Under the pieces are notes generated by a model, which saw only the letters and a list, made by a program, of their open reading frames with translations, was not told the DNA's origin and searched no databases. DNA of 64,000 nucleotides, taken from contig JABAKD010000004.1 of assembly GCA_012845835.1 (NCBI GenBank), positions 10,675,022-10,739,021 of the forward strand, in the 5' to 3' direction. Made by a program: the position numbers and the translations under genes. Source of the stretch: Undaria pinnatifida. Its lineage: Eukaryota > Sar > Phaeophyceae > Laminariales > Alariaceae. Shown here piece after piece: positions 10,805-22,200 of this stretch; the first letter of the stretch is position 1, and every line of letters begins with the position of its first letter.

Positions 10805-13800
10805 ATGTCGGCACCTGCTGGAGGAGTAAGCTCATGGTTCGTCGACCTCATCATGAAGCCCGGTACCTCTGTGCAGTTGGTGAGCGAAGCAAAGAGTTTT
10901 TGCGCTTTGGCTTTTTTGCTGTATGCTGTGTGACTGCCGTCGGCCCAGCAGACCAGTGAGACAAAAATCAAACGGGCACGATCAGCGAACAGTCGTGGTA
11001 TGATCCCCGAGGCCCGCTTGCGTCTCAACATGTTAGTGAGCGGCAAAAATCTAGTACTAGGGGGTACCGAGGCTTGTGTGCTGTAGTTCGTACGCGGTCC
11101 GACGTAGAGGGAGGCGCGTAGTAAGCATGGCGTGTTTCGATCAAAGGGTCTGAAATAGTTCAGTCCAACAAAGCGGCGGATTTGGCGATTCGGCGTTCGT
11201 CTACTTCTTGACATATGATACCTGGTACACTCTATCTGGCACCACACACAAGCATCTCAAGGCACGACGTTCAGTATCATAGCAGCAGACGCAAGGTCTA
11301 CGTACGTATAATAGCTGTACTGTATGATACGCGTCCACCCGAGCCCATGGGTGGCTCGCTTTGGCTCTAGGACGAGACTAAGCTGAGGAGCGAAGGGCTG
11401 ATAAACGTCATGCTGTATCGCAGGAGACGTACTCGCACGCCAGGTGCATGGACCATGAAACTACCAGGGCTTTTCACGGGTCGGGTCAAATCTCGCGGGT
11501 CGGGTCGGGTCGGGTCGGGTCAGCTGACCCGACCCGACCCGCGAGGTTTTCGAGACGTCTTGACCCGACCCGACCCGACCCGCGAGATTTTCGAGACGTC
11601 TTGACCCGACCCGACCCGACCCGCGAGATTTTCGAGGCGTCTTGACCCGACCCGACCCGACCAGCGAGATTTTGAAATCGTCCTGACCCGACCCGACCCG
11701 ACCCGCGACAATCCGAGTGACCCGCGAGATTCGGGTCGTCTGGCGGGTCACGTTAACTTGACCCGTGACATTTCTCACGGGTCAAAGTCAAAAAGTCACG
11801 GATCAAAGCATGTATACCTCGGTCGGTTGGTTGGTCCTTGGTCCCTCGTAATTTTCCCAGTATGTATGTCGTGTTCTCTGCGTTTTTTACCGGCATTGTA
11901 TGCAGCTGATGATTATGTCATGTGGCGTGCGCGCGAGAAATAGCAAAGAAACCGCAACCCACAAGCATGGACATGCCCGTATCGTTAGACCACCGGGTCG
12001 ACCCGACGAGCGACCCGACGAGCGAGCTAGTTATAATTTACAAGTGCAACCTCCGGCCCCGGCAAGCAGCCTAGCTGAGCCGCCTCCGGCAGCAAGCCCA
12101 CAATTGATTGGGGCAGTGGATCTGCCAGCAGGGGCTGCGATCCGCGAGGATGCGTTGTCTGCTGCTGGTGCTTGCTGCTGCCAGGGTGCTGCTGCTGCTG
12201 TGCTGCTGCTGCTGCTGCTGCTGTTGCTGCTTGCTGCTGCTGCTGCTGCTTGCTGCTGCTGCTGCTTCGACAACGGCTGCTCTTCTTCTCGCTTTTTTAC
12301 GTTTGGTCACATTTCGTACTGGTATGATAATTCTCGAGCTAGCTACTACTACTACTACTACCAGTAACTGCTGTATCTATCTTCTATCTGTCTGTGCAGT
12401 CTCCAGCCCCGGCAAGCAGCCTAGCTGGGCCGCCTCCGGCAGCAAGCCCACAACTGGGGCGGTGGGTCTGTCAGCTGGGGCTGCGATCCGCGAGAATCCG
12501 GGGTCTGCTGCTGGTGCTTGCTGCTGCCAGTGCTGCTGCTGCTGCTTCGACGACGACTGCCCTTCCTTGCCTTTTTACGTTTGTTTGGTGACATTTCGTA
12601 CTGGCATGACCGTAATGTTACTGCTGTTGTTGCGGCTTCAGTAGGAACGGGATTCGCGTCACACTGCCGTATGCCTTGGTACGAGTAGCTAGGGGTACTG
12701 CCTGGTGATTGTTCTGCACGCTGTGATGACATATGATCGGAGCATCGGCACGAGGGAGGCAGGAAGCCGAAATGTTTGTATTTTATTGGCGGACCCGCGG
12801 GTCTGACCCGCGGGGCGCCTGCACGACATCAACGTGGCTCTCAGCTGCAAGTTTGAAAAAGGCGGATCCGCCGGCTAGATCCGCGGGTTTGACCCGCGGG
12901 TCAGCCCAAACCAACTCACGGGTCATTATGGCTTGACCCGCGAAGTGACCCGTATCTCGCGGGTCATGACCCGACCCGACCCGCGAGATTTTGAAAACCT
13001 CTTGACCCGACCCGACCCGACCCGCAAGATTTTGAAGCCTTTTGACCCGACCCGACCCGACCCGCGAGATTTTGAAAATCTCTTGACCCGACCCGACCCG
13101 ACCCGTGAGATTTTGAAACGTAATGACCCGACCCGACCCGACCCGCGAGATTTTGAAACCCCCTTGACCCGACCCGCGGGTCGGGTCATGACCCGTGAAA
13201 AGCCCTGGAAACTACCTGCCAACGAGCAGTACAGCAGCAGTGCGGCAGTACGCCTTCATAGATCCGCCTGGTCACAAGCGAAGTTTCTCAGATGTGCGCG
13301 ACCAGCCGTTGTGGAGTATTTCCAAGCACGACGACCTCACGGCACACCGCTTCTTGTTATGGGGTAGGGGTTGTAGCCGCCGACAGCCGGAGCCGGAAAA
13401 TATAAAAATCACCACCAGGAAAAAACCCATTACAGTCTAGTGACAAAACCCTACCTCGTTGAAGCAGCATAGTTGTATTCGAGCACCAAATACACATCCT
13501 GCCTACACCGGACGATTTATCGCGGCACACGGCGGCAGTACGAGACATAGCCCACCGAATGAGAAGAATCCATTAACAAGGGTAGACTCACTTTTTTGTT
13601 ATACGTTGTACTTTTTTTAACAAATTAGCAACACACTCGTGATGAGTTTGGACTGGGAAATCGTGCTGAGCGGCGAGCGCTACGCTGAATTATACTGGCA
13701 CATAGCACGCTATGCTCAAGGTCGGTCACAAGTCGGGGGCGCCTGGGTATGGGGGAGTGTCCGCACTGCAGCGTGCAAATACCAGTTCATACCAGTGCCT

Positions 13801-16800
13801 GAGAAGGGACGGCCTGACACGCGTGCACAGCATGGTTATATTCATACTGCTGCACGCTCCTCCGACGAAGGCGGTTCATGAAATCGCACTTATCGTGTTT
13901 TGGTTTATTATAAAAATTAAAATACACTCCAGCTGTGAGATCGAAGATTTCGTCGAAACTCATCTTTGCAAGCTGTGTGTGATACTCCGATCGCGCGCAT
14001 TACGAGTTGTGTGTCCTCATTAAGGATATAGGTCGGCGACTCCCCTTACAGCTACAGTGTAGCTATCAGGGTCAACAGGATGATTTTAGTCAGTCTGTGC
14101 GCGGAAACTATAAAACCCGTTTCTGAGGGGGACAAAATCTGACAGCTGTGAAGGGAAAGGGGGGGCCTGGTTTTGATCAGAAGCGAGCGGGTTTGGAGGG
14201 GGGCGGGGGGGGAGGGGGGGGGGGAAAAGGGGGATTTGTGCATGTAAGCTATAAATCCTTTCGAGGGGATAAATCTGACGGTTTTGGCACCAGTATATTA
14301 TTGGGGGCGGGGGGGGGGGGGGGGGGGGGGGCAGCTCGATATGTGCCTGGAAACTATACATTATTTCGAGGGGATAAATGTGACATTTTTGGAAATAATA
14401 CATCAGTTTATCGTGTATATCCTGGGGTAAGTCGTACAATCAGTGAGGAAAGAGAGGGTGGGGTTGAGATGGGTTGGGGGGGGGAGGGTGGGGGGTGGGG
14501 GAGGGGGGGGGGGGGGGGGGGGCTTTAGGTGAGGGGTTTGTTATACGTGTTTTGGGGGGGGGAGGGTGGGGGGTGGGGGCGGGGGTGGGGGGAGGGGGGG
14601 GGGGGGGGGGGGCTTTAGGTGAGGGGTTTGTTATACGTGTGGTGCTAGGTCTAGGCGAAGGTGCGGGTGATGGGGAAGAAGGGGGCGTTCGAGGCGGGGG
14701 GGGGGGGGGGGGGGGGGGAACACAGCGGCATGGATGGCTCTCGAAAGATAATGAGGTGATATCCTGTGCGTGAAGTGTTTATCAATGTGGCGGATTTCGA
14801 TATTTGGTGGGGCGTTCGAGTAAGGGAGAGCAAGAGGGGGGGGGGGGGGGGAGATTTTTTAGGAGGTTTAGGTCACAAATAATATTCAAATACACTTCGG
14901 CTGTGAGATCAAAGATATGTATCAGCTTGTTATACGCGTGGTGCTAGGTCTAGGCGATCGTGCAGGTGGTCGGGAAAGAGGGGGCGTTGGTTTATATACC
15001 GGTAGTCATGCAACTGCTGTGGCAATATATTGGAACCAAAATGTTTGACTCTAGGCTTTTACTGTGATAAAACATGGCGTAGTTCAACCTCCGTCAAGAG
15101 TAATGGGGATTGGTGGTAATGAACTATTTTTGCAAAAGATGGACGTGATAAAGCAGTACCTGGTAGTGTTTGTTTTCGCGTTAAACTAATATTTCCACGA
15201 ATGTACACCCAGAACAACCAGTGTCCGTGCTAGTGCCTCATAGAGGGGCGAACTCTGTGGTCACAAACTACGAGACAGCGATACAACTTGCAAATACAAC
15301 AAGGCGATTTGGCCATGCAATGCCAACCGCAATGAGCACGCGGGCAAAAGCTATCCAAGCCAACACACCAGACTATTTGCAAAAGAAAAAACGGAAGATT
15401 AATAGGAACGAAGAAAAGACTAAAAGGAAACGAAAGAGGGAAACAGGACAACACGATAAAACTAAAAACAAAGTACAGCAGCCAGCCAGCAACTAGCAAC
15501 ACAGCATATGACGCCATCCAACCAATGTCGGGGGCAACAACCATATTGGGTTTCGAATGACGATACTGCTGTAGGATTAGGAGCATTGCCGCATGGTCTA
15601 TCATCTGCGCGCTGTTTCGGACGACAATAATGCCAATACCGTCATCGTCGTATCCATACCGAATACAAAAACGAAGCCTAATAATGCCGCAGCAACACAG
15701 CAGATGACACCACCCACCCCGCGTCGAGGGAGCACCCAAACTGAATTCCGAATGCAAACACAATGAGTTACATCAACACCGTTAAACAACCGAGTAACAG
15801 GTACTCTACGGTTTCGAACGAAACCGAACCACACCGTATTATTGCACCGAACCGCGCTGTAATATTATAATGTGATGTAACGGCAACGTGTTTGATATGG
15901 ACGGACTCGGGGCACGTGTTCGGACGGAGTCGGAGCATTGTTAAACATATACAGGGGGGGGGTGGTGAAATTTGTTGAATTCATGCTGTTGAAGTCGCTC
16001 ATTATTTTTGCGAAAGAGGAACGTGATATGGGCTCCCACGAAGGTTGGTTCGTAACTGTGCTTTGTTACGTGCTCTTCGCATTCTGAATCATACCTCCAG
16101 GTGCCGGTGATTAACGTGACTCTTGTTCTCATCGTGGGCCTTCTCGCGTACCTTGCCGTTAACGGAGAGCAAAGCATTCACGTCTACATCATGGGCTTCC
16201 TCTCCGTCGGCCTCATGGCTTCGGTAAACTGGTGAGCCTCGTGTACCATCATTCTTTTGTGGACTTTTGCTGCTGCAAGAATTATCCCACACTAAGTCGA
16301 AGCAATTTGTCTCCAAAAACGCGGTTGCAGTGCTACCGGACTCCGAGTTAACCCTTTTGGGACTTGATTACATCTTGATTATAGTATACAGACCTAAAAG
16401 CGACGAGCGCGACCTAATCACGCGTCAAGGAAAAGCTTGAGGCGGTCCTAGTATCGTCATGCCTCACGCTTGCCTCACACAGCTTCCTGCATTGCAGTTC
16501 GAACGCATGTCCTACCCAAACACCTCGGATTGCTTCGTGTTGCCGATGCTGTAATCGTCAGATTTTATCGTCCATTTAGTTGCGGCTGAAGTTCCAATGA
16601 GGTTAGGAGGGATAAAGTTGGTGACCACAACGAAATAACGATTGCGGCATCGTGCACTGAGTGTTTGGAGAGATGGGAGATGTTAAGTTTTTTATCCGAA
16701 CTATATACGATGCGACGAATCGTAAGACACAAGCGCGGCATCATCCTTTTCGTGCTGCGGTGCGCTCGCACTATTCGTAGGCGACTGCCATGTTACGGCA

Positions 16801-17059
16801 AAAGTTTGCGTGGTGTGGTAACTCATGGTAAACTGATTAGCCTCGCTAACCCTTAGGTACCACGTGGTAAATTAGTAGACCTCGCCGACCATTGCATCAG
16901 CTCTACCGGATAAGGGTGTAAACTGCAAACGTTGCAGACAATTGGGTACCCTTGTCGTTTGGTTAGCGATCGCGTTTCCCTGGTAGACCTCGCTGATCAT
17001 TACCGATCAGCTTTTTTTCAAGGTTAATAGAACAGGAGTCGCGATCTGTTTTGCAGTAG
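10805..17059 (+). CDS. Pkr1-family small membrane protein (V-ATPase assembly factor of the ER)
   Basis: Exons: 10805-10879, 16101-16231 and 17023-17059 (about 80 aa). The start ATG lies in CACCATG. Donors are GTGAGC (10880) and GTGAGC (16232); phases are 0 and 2 and match. Residues 11-21 read W-F-V-D-L-I-M-K-P-G-T. Two hydrophobic helices (about 28-45 and 53-67) flank a conserved-looking S-I-H at 50-52, followed by V-N-W at 67-69. PGT, then SIH, then NW with this spacing is the pattern I know for fungal Pkr1, an ER protein needed to assemble the V-ATPase membrane sector. The family call is from memory of the motif layout. Exon 3 supplies the G completing Trp69 and ends at TAG; this short exon is the least sure part. 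Reading through the second donor would also give Trp and then stop. Intron 1 is 5.2 kb and contains a transposon. Confidence 0.68.
11487..11712. repeat. GGGTC/GACCC minisatellite with central palindrome (left subterminal array)
   Basis: GGGTC pentamers run up to CAGCTG (11521-11526) and then invert into GACCC pentamers, forming a hairpin-capable palindrome. About four units of roughly 42 bp follow, each three or four GACCC pentamers plus GCGAGATTTTCGAGACGTCTT-like spacers. Confidence 0.85.
12187..12265. repeat. CTG trinucleotide run inside the hAT element
   Basis: Nearly uninterrupted GCTGCTGCT triplets on the plus strand. A shorter related run is in the second internal copy near 12510-12545. 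Confidence 0.9.
12960..13190. repeat. GACCC minisatellite (right subterminal array)
   Basis: Five units of about 42 bp (GACCC pentamers plus GCGAGATTTTGAAA-type spacers). The array ends in a 22-bp perfect palindrome at 13166-13187, just inside the right terminal inverted repeat. Confidence 0.85.
13907..14160 (+). repeat. Dispersed repeat of about 250 bp, copy 1
   Basis: Runs from ACACTCCAGCTGTGAGATCG through GGATATAGGTCGGCGACTCC and GGGTCAACAGGATGAT to AACTATAAAACCCGTTT. It is closely matched at 54036-54290 and, inverted and partial, at about 59590-59745. No coding frame or clear terminal repeats were seen. Confidence 0.75.
14185..14855 (+). repeat. Guanine homopolymer cluster with tandem units
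   Basis: Many runs of 8-20 G on the plus (transcribed) strand, separated by repeated units such as GGCTTTAGGTGAGGGGTTTG and ACTATAnATnnTTTCGAGGGGATAAAT. The predicted behaviour is strong G-quadruplex potential. It lies within intron 1 of the Pkr1-like gene. Exact run lengths may be assembly-dependent. Confidence 0.9.
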
Positions 17060-19285
17060 ACGGATCAGTAGAAGGAAGTAATATTGCCACCGACAAGCGC
17101 ATCGTCCCTCTCCGTCTCTGCCGACGCCATGAATTGCCAGGTTCATATCGGAGTTTAGAAAGGTAAAACGACAGCAAGAGCAGGACGGGGGGGGCGATGC
17201 GGCGGGAACAGGGGACGCGGCGGGGCGACAAAAATCGGACTAACGATACCGATTCATCCTATTTTTGTGCGTTTTTTGTGGTGTGTATGGCGGGGTTTGC
17301 TAGAGAGAAGCGGCGTTGACGCTCTGGAAATCAGTTCCGACGAGGACAATCCTTAGCCCTTTTATTGTTTTATGTTCGGTATTGGAACAAAACACGTAGA
17401 AGTAAATTGATATTTTGCTGCGTGGGGAGCAGGTTAAGCCCTTTCGGGACTTGAGAGGGGGGAAATATCGAGAAACAGTGCACTAGAGGTGAGTAGCATC
17501 GGCCACACGAATTAGCGTGAGATGTAGGGCACGCGCACTGCAAGATGGTACTGGCACGGCTACGTTGCATGCGCTCTTCCTATTGTTGGAGATCCATAAG
17601 GCTGCACTCGTCGTTTCTTTGGGTCCCTATGCCTGGGTCCCTAACACATTTTTTAACCGCAAACAGTACTCCACACTATTTTCAAGTATTTCGTCCCCAA
17701 TACGTGAGTACATATAGGTCTTGAGGGGTTAAGCTGCGTTTGCGTTCACGTACTGTTTTGTGAAGACACGAGCTTGTTTGCGAGTCCCATCCCTGCCTTC
17801 GCCATGACTTTTACTGCGTTGTTTGAGAGTCTGCAACGGGCAGCGGACAGCACGGCTCGGCGGCAGCACCATAAACCCGTTTGGATTTCCACCTACGCTT
17901 CTCTGGAAAAAAGTACTTGGAATAAGAGTAAGGGTCATTTTCGCAATAGTTGAAGGGTTTAGCCCATTTCGAGCTGCAGCCACGCGTATTTAGAGACACA
18001 AACTGAATTTGAGCAGTCGCATTGTCATAGCGTACCCTAGTACCGAGTTTCGTTTAGTTGCTTAAGGCGTTTCCCTCCCCTTGATCGCCTCATTTTCAGC
18101 CAGTCGCATTGTCGGCTGAATTTTTATGTACTCATTGATTATCATGGGATTTTTTTCTCATCTCTTGGACCGAAGAGTAGCGAACGAACAGTTTTTTTGT
18201 GATAAAAAGATGCAGAACATTCGTCGTTATAGGTAGGGTACTGGACGTTTTTCGAGCGACATTTTTTTGTCCGCCATTTTATTGATTTTTCTTTTGGCTA
18301 TCGACCGTCTGGAATGGGGTCCTTTTCAATTGTTACGTTAACTTTACCCCGAGATATAATAGCCCCTATTTGGGACTTGGGAGTGAAAATATGGCAAATA
18401 CATGAATATATGCCAAAATACAAGGCGATAACGTAACCGACCACACGAAGCAGCCCGGGCTGCTGGGGTAGTAGTACCGCGATTGTCGTGTTTCTGGCCG
18501 CTATGCCCATGTGCCTCGGTCCCGCTAGGATTAATTCCGGTCTCGCCACCGTTCTGGTTGTCGGGAAAGAGCGTTGATGCGGATTGCTGCTTGCCTCCGA
18601 GCGAAAACAGGGCTTTTCTTCACACGTATAATTTGTTTGCGCCTTGCCCTTTTCGTCGTACCAGGTATCACATTTCTAGAGCAAAAATCTCGTGATAATC
18701 CGAGGTACACGTGAGGCCTATAGATACAGCAAGCAGAAACAGCAATTAGTTGTAATGGGCGCGTGTGGTCTAGAGTCCGTCGTAATACACCTTAAAAAAG
18801 CAGGAAGCCAAACTACCGTAATAACAGGTAAACTATTTCAAAGGCGACATTTTCTGCAGCTCAACAGACCGCGTAGGATTACGAAAAGGCCTAACTCCAA
18901 ATGCTTTGAGGTCGGCACTGTCTGCTGCAGCAAAGGGCCGCACAGGTCAAACACAAAGCCGATCCTAGCCGCTTCTGTCTACTACCCAAACCGTACCAAT
19001 CTCGTGAACAAAATCTCGTTTCACAGCAGAGCCCGCGTGAGTGCATTCGCTCTCTACCCGCTCTCCCCCTCTCTTGCTCTCTGTCTGTCATTCCCCTCTA
19101 TATCCTTATCTAGCCTAAACGGTCAGACAAGGTGCATCCCCAACAGCGTTTAAAATAAAGCGCTACGACGGGCAGCGAGCCCATCACACAAAAGCGCCAA
19201 ACCAACAGTTCCCGTAAAAACGTGCCTCAATAACCGGCGGCAGTGTAGCCGCCGCCTCTCCCCGACACTACAGTAGCATAAAACA
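17060..19285. other. Convergent intergenic region between Pkr1-like and mTERF genes
   Basis: About 2.2 kb with no assembled exons. A short dispersed motif (CACACGAAGCAGCCCGGGCTG at about 18440-18470) recurs near 20098-20125 and 20995-21020. Nothing else was seen. Confidence 0.5.
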
Positions 19286-22200
19286 TCATTCGATGGCGGC
19301 AGCAGCAGCAGAAGATAAAGTTACTCCGGCCTCCTCCCGGGTTTCCAACCCCTCCAACCATTGGTCGAAAAACGCGTCTGTCCGAATGGCCAGCATCCAT
19401 CGGTGCTCCGAAAAGGTAGCAACAACCCCCTTATTCAACATCCTAGCGACCCGCGGGCGCAGCCGCTTCTCGATGCTCGCGCCCAGCAGCCGAGGGTTGC
19501 TCGTGATGATGTCGCGCACTTCCTCCGAGTCTCCTGAAAGGTCATCAAGGAAAAACTCCAGGGTGGGTTTGAGGTTACGCTCGACGTTACAGGTGAAGAG
19601 ACCCGGCCACTTGACCATCATCTGGAGAGCGGTTTGCCGAGACGTTCCGAAAGCTTCTTGTAGCCAGGCGATCTGTTTTTGGGAAACGGCCGTGGTTGTT
19701 TTGATCGTGATGAGGGGGGGGGGGCGGAGAGAGTGGGAGCTGTGTCGAGAAGATATGGCTGGGGAATGTTGGGGCTGGCAAGGGCGCTTCGTTGGAAAGA
19801 GATGGATCGCTTTGCTTCGATTTCGTCAGTCCCCATCTTTTTAGACGGGTGCACAGTTTTCAAAAAAAAAAATCCAACATGCCCCTTTTTGAGCTCTAAA
19901 ACCCCCCCCTACACGTACGAATTCCAATAACGCCCTCCCGAACGGATTTCCAGTAAACAAAGACGTTACGTCGAAAAATCGATAATTTCGAGGACATTGT
20001 CAGCGATCCGCGTGCAAAGGCACCAGCGATACCCCATTAACCCCTTCGCGATTCGACCATAAAACAACGTGCTGAACGAAGTGACGACTCCAGCATCAGC
20101 TACACGAAGCAGCCCCGGCTGCTGATGCAGGGGGTGTGTACCCGAGCTACAATACAAGATTTATCTCAGGCACGCGCTCAGCCTGAACCACCGTGTACCA
20201 CGCCAGATACCACACTCCCTCAGACCAATTTCCGGGCTGGTTTTATCGACAATCGGGAGAGCGTACTCGCCGAGCGATGCGCCCAGGGAAAGCTCTCGAC
20301 GAGATTTTCCCAAAGTCACCCATTTTCGTTGTGTGTGCCCCCCTCGTTTTGGAGAGCATGGGCTCGGAAAATTCGTCCCAGGAGGTGCGTTATCATGCGT
20401 TATGCGGAAGTCGCACTGCAGCGCGCTTCCACTAGATGCTCGAAAAGACTGAACCAAGCATACGTGTGCTCGCTATGTGTGGGACCCAAAATGATTATTA
20501 ATACTCCAGTAATAATAATACCTTGGGCTCCATGTTATCCTCTATGCTGTAGCCGAAGAGGGCGGGCAACGTGAAGACCATCCTAGCGATGTCCGGTCTC
20601 TCCATCCCCAGGGTCTCCTCGAACCAACGAATTTTCACGGCCAGCTTCCGCTCCACGCTCAAGTTCAACACCTGGCGGCAGAACATCGACGGGGGAGCGC
20701 ATGAAACGACAACAGCAGAAGACTTTTAGTTAGGGAGAGCACGGGCAGGCGAATTAATAAATGGTAAAAAACGAGCATCGGCTATGCAGTGCTGTGCAGG
20801 GACTGTAAGAGGAGAGGGCTGAAGGCTGTGCCCCAGGGTCTCCTGAAACCACCCAATTGTCACCGCAAGCTTCCGCTCCTTGCCCAAATGCAACACCTCA
20901 TGGAACGTAAAATGAGGAACGAATTGATACGCTAGGAATTTTCACGGCTGAAACTATCAGAAAAAAACGGCGAGGGCAAGATCAGGCACACGAAGCAGAC
21001 CCGGATGCTAAGGCAGCGGACACATATACCCGAGCTGCATCGTAAGATGATCCCTGTTACGTGCGAAGCACGATTCTTGTCGTATTGCTGCGCGCCGGAC
21101 GCTTGGCTGGTAAGGCCTGACGTAGGTAGGACTACTTAATCGGAAGACGCATCCCAAACCAACGTGCAGCCGCCGTTGTCTTTTTTTTATCACTTTTGGT
21201 GCATTCTCAACAACTTATTTAATTTATTTTAGGTTGGTAAGGCCTGGCCTAGGTAGAACGACTTAAACGGAAGACGTATCCCAAACCAACCTGCAGCCGC
21301 CGTTGTCCTTTTTTCATCACTTTTGGTGCATTCTCAACAATTTAGTTTATTTTACAGTTTGGGTCGCGACACCTGGGCGCCTAAAGGGAAAAATGAACGT
21401 CGACCATTTTGTCGAAGGTAGGTCAGGTCGTAGTAAACGTATACCGAATCAAGCGCCCGCGACCGGGAAAAACCAAATCCATGAATTGGTTGGAACACAT
21501 TTTAATGTACCCTTAACTCCTATTAACCCAGTCCACCAAAAAAAAAACTCGGAATGACTAGCTTCATGAGGAGTCAGTGTGCACTATTAACCGTTGTGTC
21601 CAAACCTAACCCTATCCTGAATGCCTGGGATTTTTCGCGTGATGAAGATGCTCCGAGGAGTTCGTGCGGACTATCATATCAGTCACTTGCCGGAGCTGCG
21701 TCAAGGTCGTAAATGATGACGACTTGAAAAAAAAAATCACCTCGGGAAAATCTCGACGAGATGGTTGAAAAGTGATTTTGACTGTAAATCTCAACCATGG
21801 GGAAATTATCGGTACGAAGTCGCAATGAGTTGCTGTAGTGGGGATTATCAAGTAGTTCTTCCAAGCTGGACCAGGATGTAAATCACTACCGCACTAGAAT
21901 CGGGCTACGGTTACATCTCGCCAATATGGTCAAGACGACATGTGTGTGTTCCTCACAATAAACTGATAGTTCCACCCATCTATCTACCGCACCACAACTC
22001 ACCTCTGGAAATTTTCGAATAATTGCCGCGACCATCTCGATCGACAGCCCCAGCTCCTCGGTCAGGAAGAGCACCGCGGGGGCCATGTTAACCTCGATGT
22101 TATTCGACAGCAGCCTGGGTTGCTTCAGGACTATCGCGCGCAGTTGATCCTGACTAACTGCAAGGTTCGTTATCATCCACGCCAGCCTTTCGGACGGCCC

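Larger units (their letters stand above)
11465..13207. mobile_element. Non-autonomous hAT-type DNA transposon (1743 bp)
   Basis: The ends are perfect 18-bp inverted repeats, CAGGGCTTTTCACGGGTC at 11465-11482 and its complement at 13190-13207. They are flanked by the identical 8-bp direct repeat GAAACTAC at 11457-11464 and 13208-13215. CAGGG ends plus an 8-bp target duplication are hAT hallmarks. No transposase frame is present. Inside each end is a GGGTC-rich minisatellite (about 11526-11710 and 12966-13190), each with a palindrome. The middle holds two direct copies of a segment of about 240 bp (near 12048-12300 and 12398-12640) with CTG runs. It sits in intron 1 of the Pkr1-like gene. Confidence 0.88.

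Noticed and set aside
10768..11247. Minus-strand ORF of 159 codons
   Set aside because: It overlaps the phase-consistent Pkr1-like exon 1 on the plus strand, starts at GTG, and its composition looks random.
14148..14773. Gly-rich plus-strand ORFs
   Set aside because: They are translations of G homopolymer runs in an intron.
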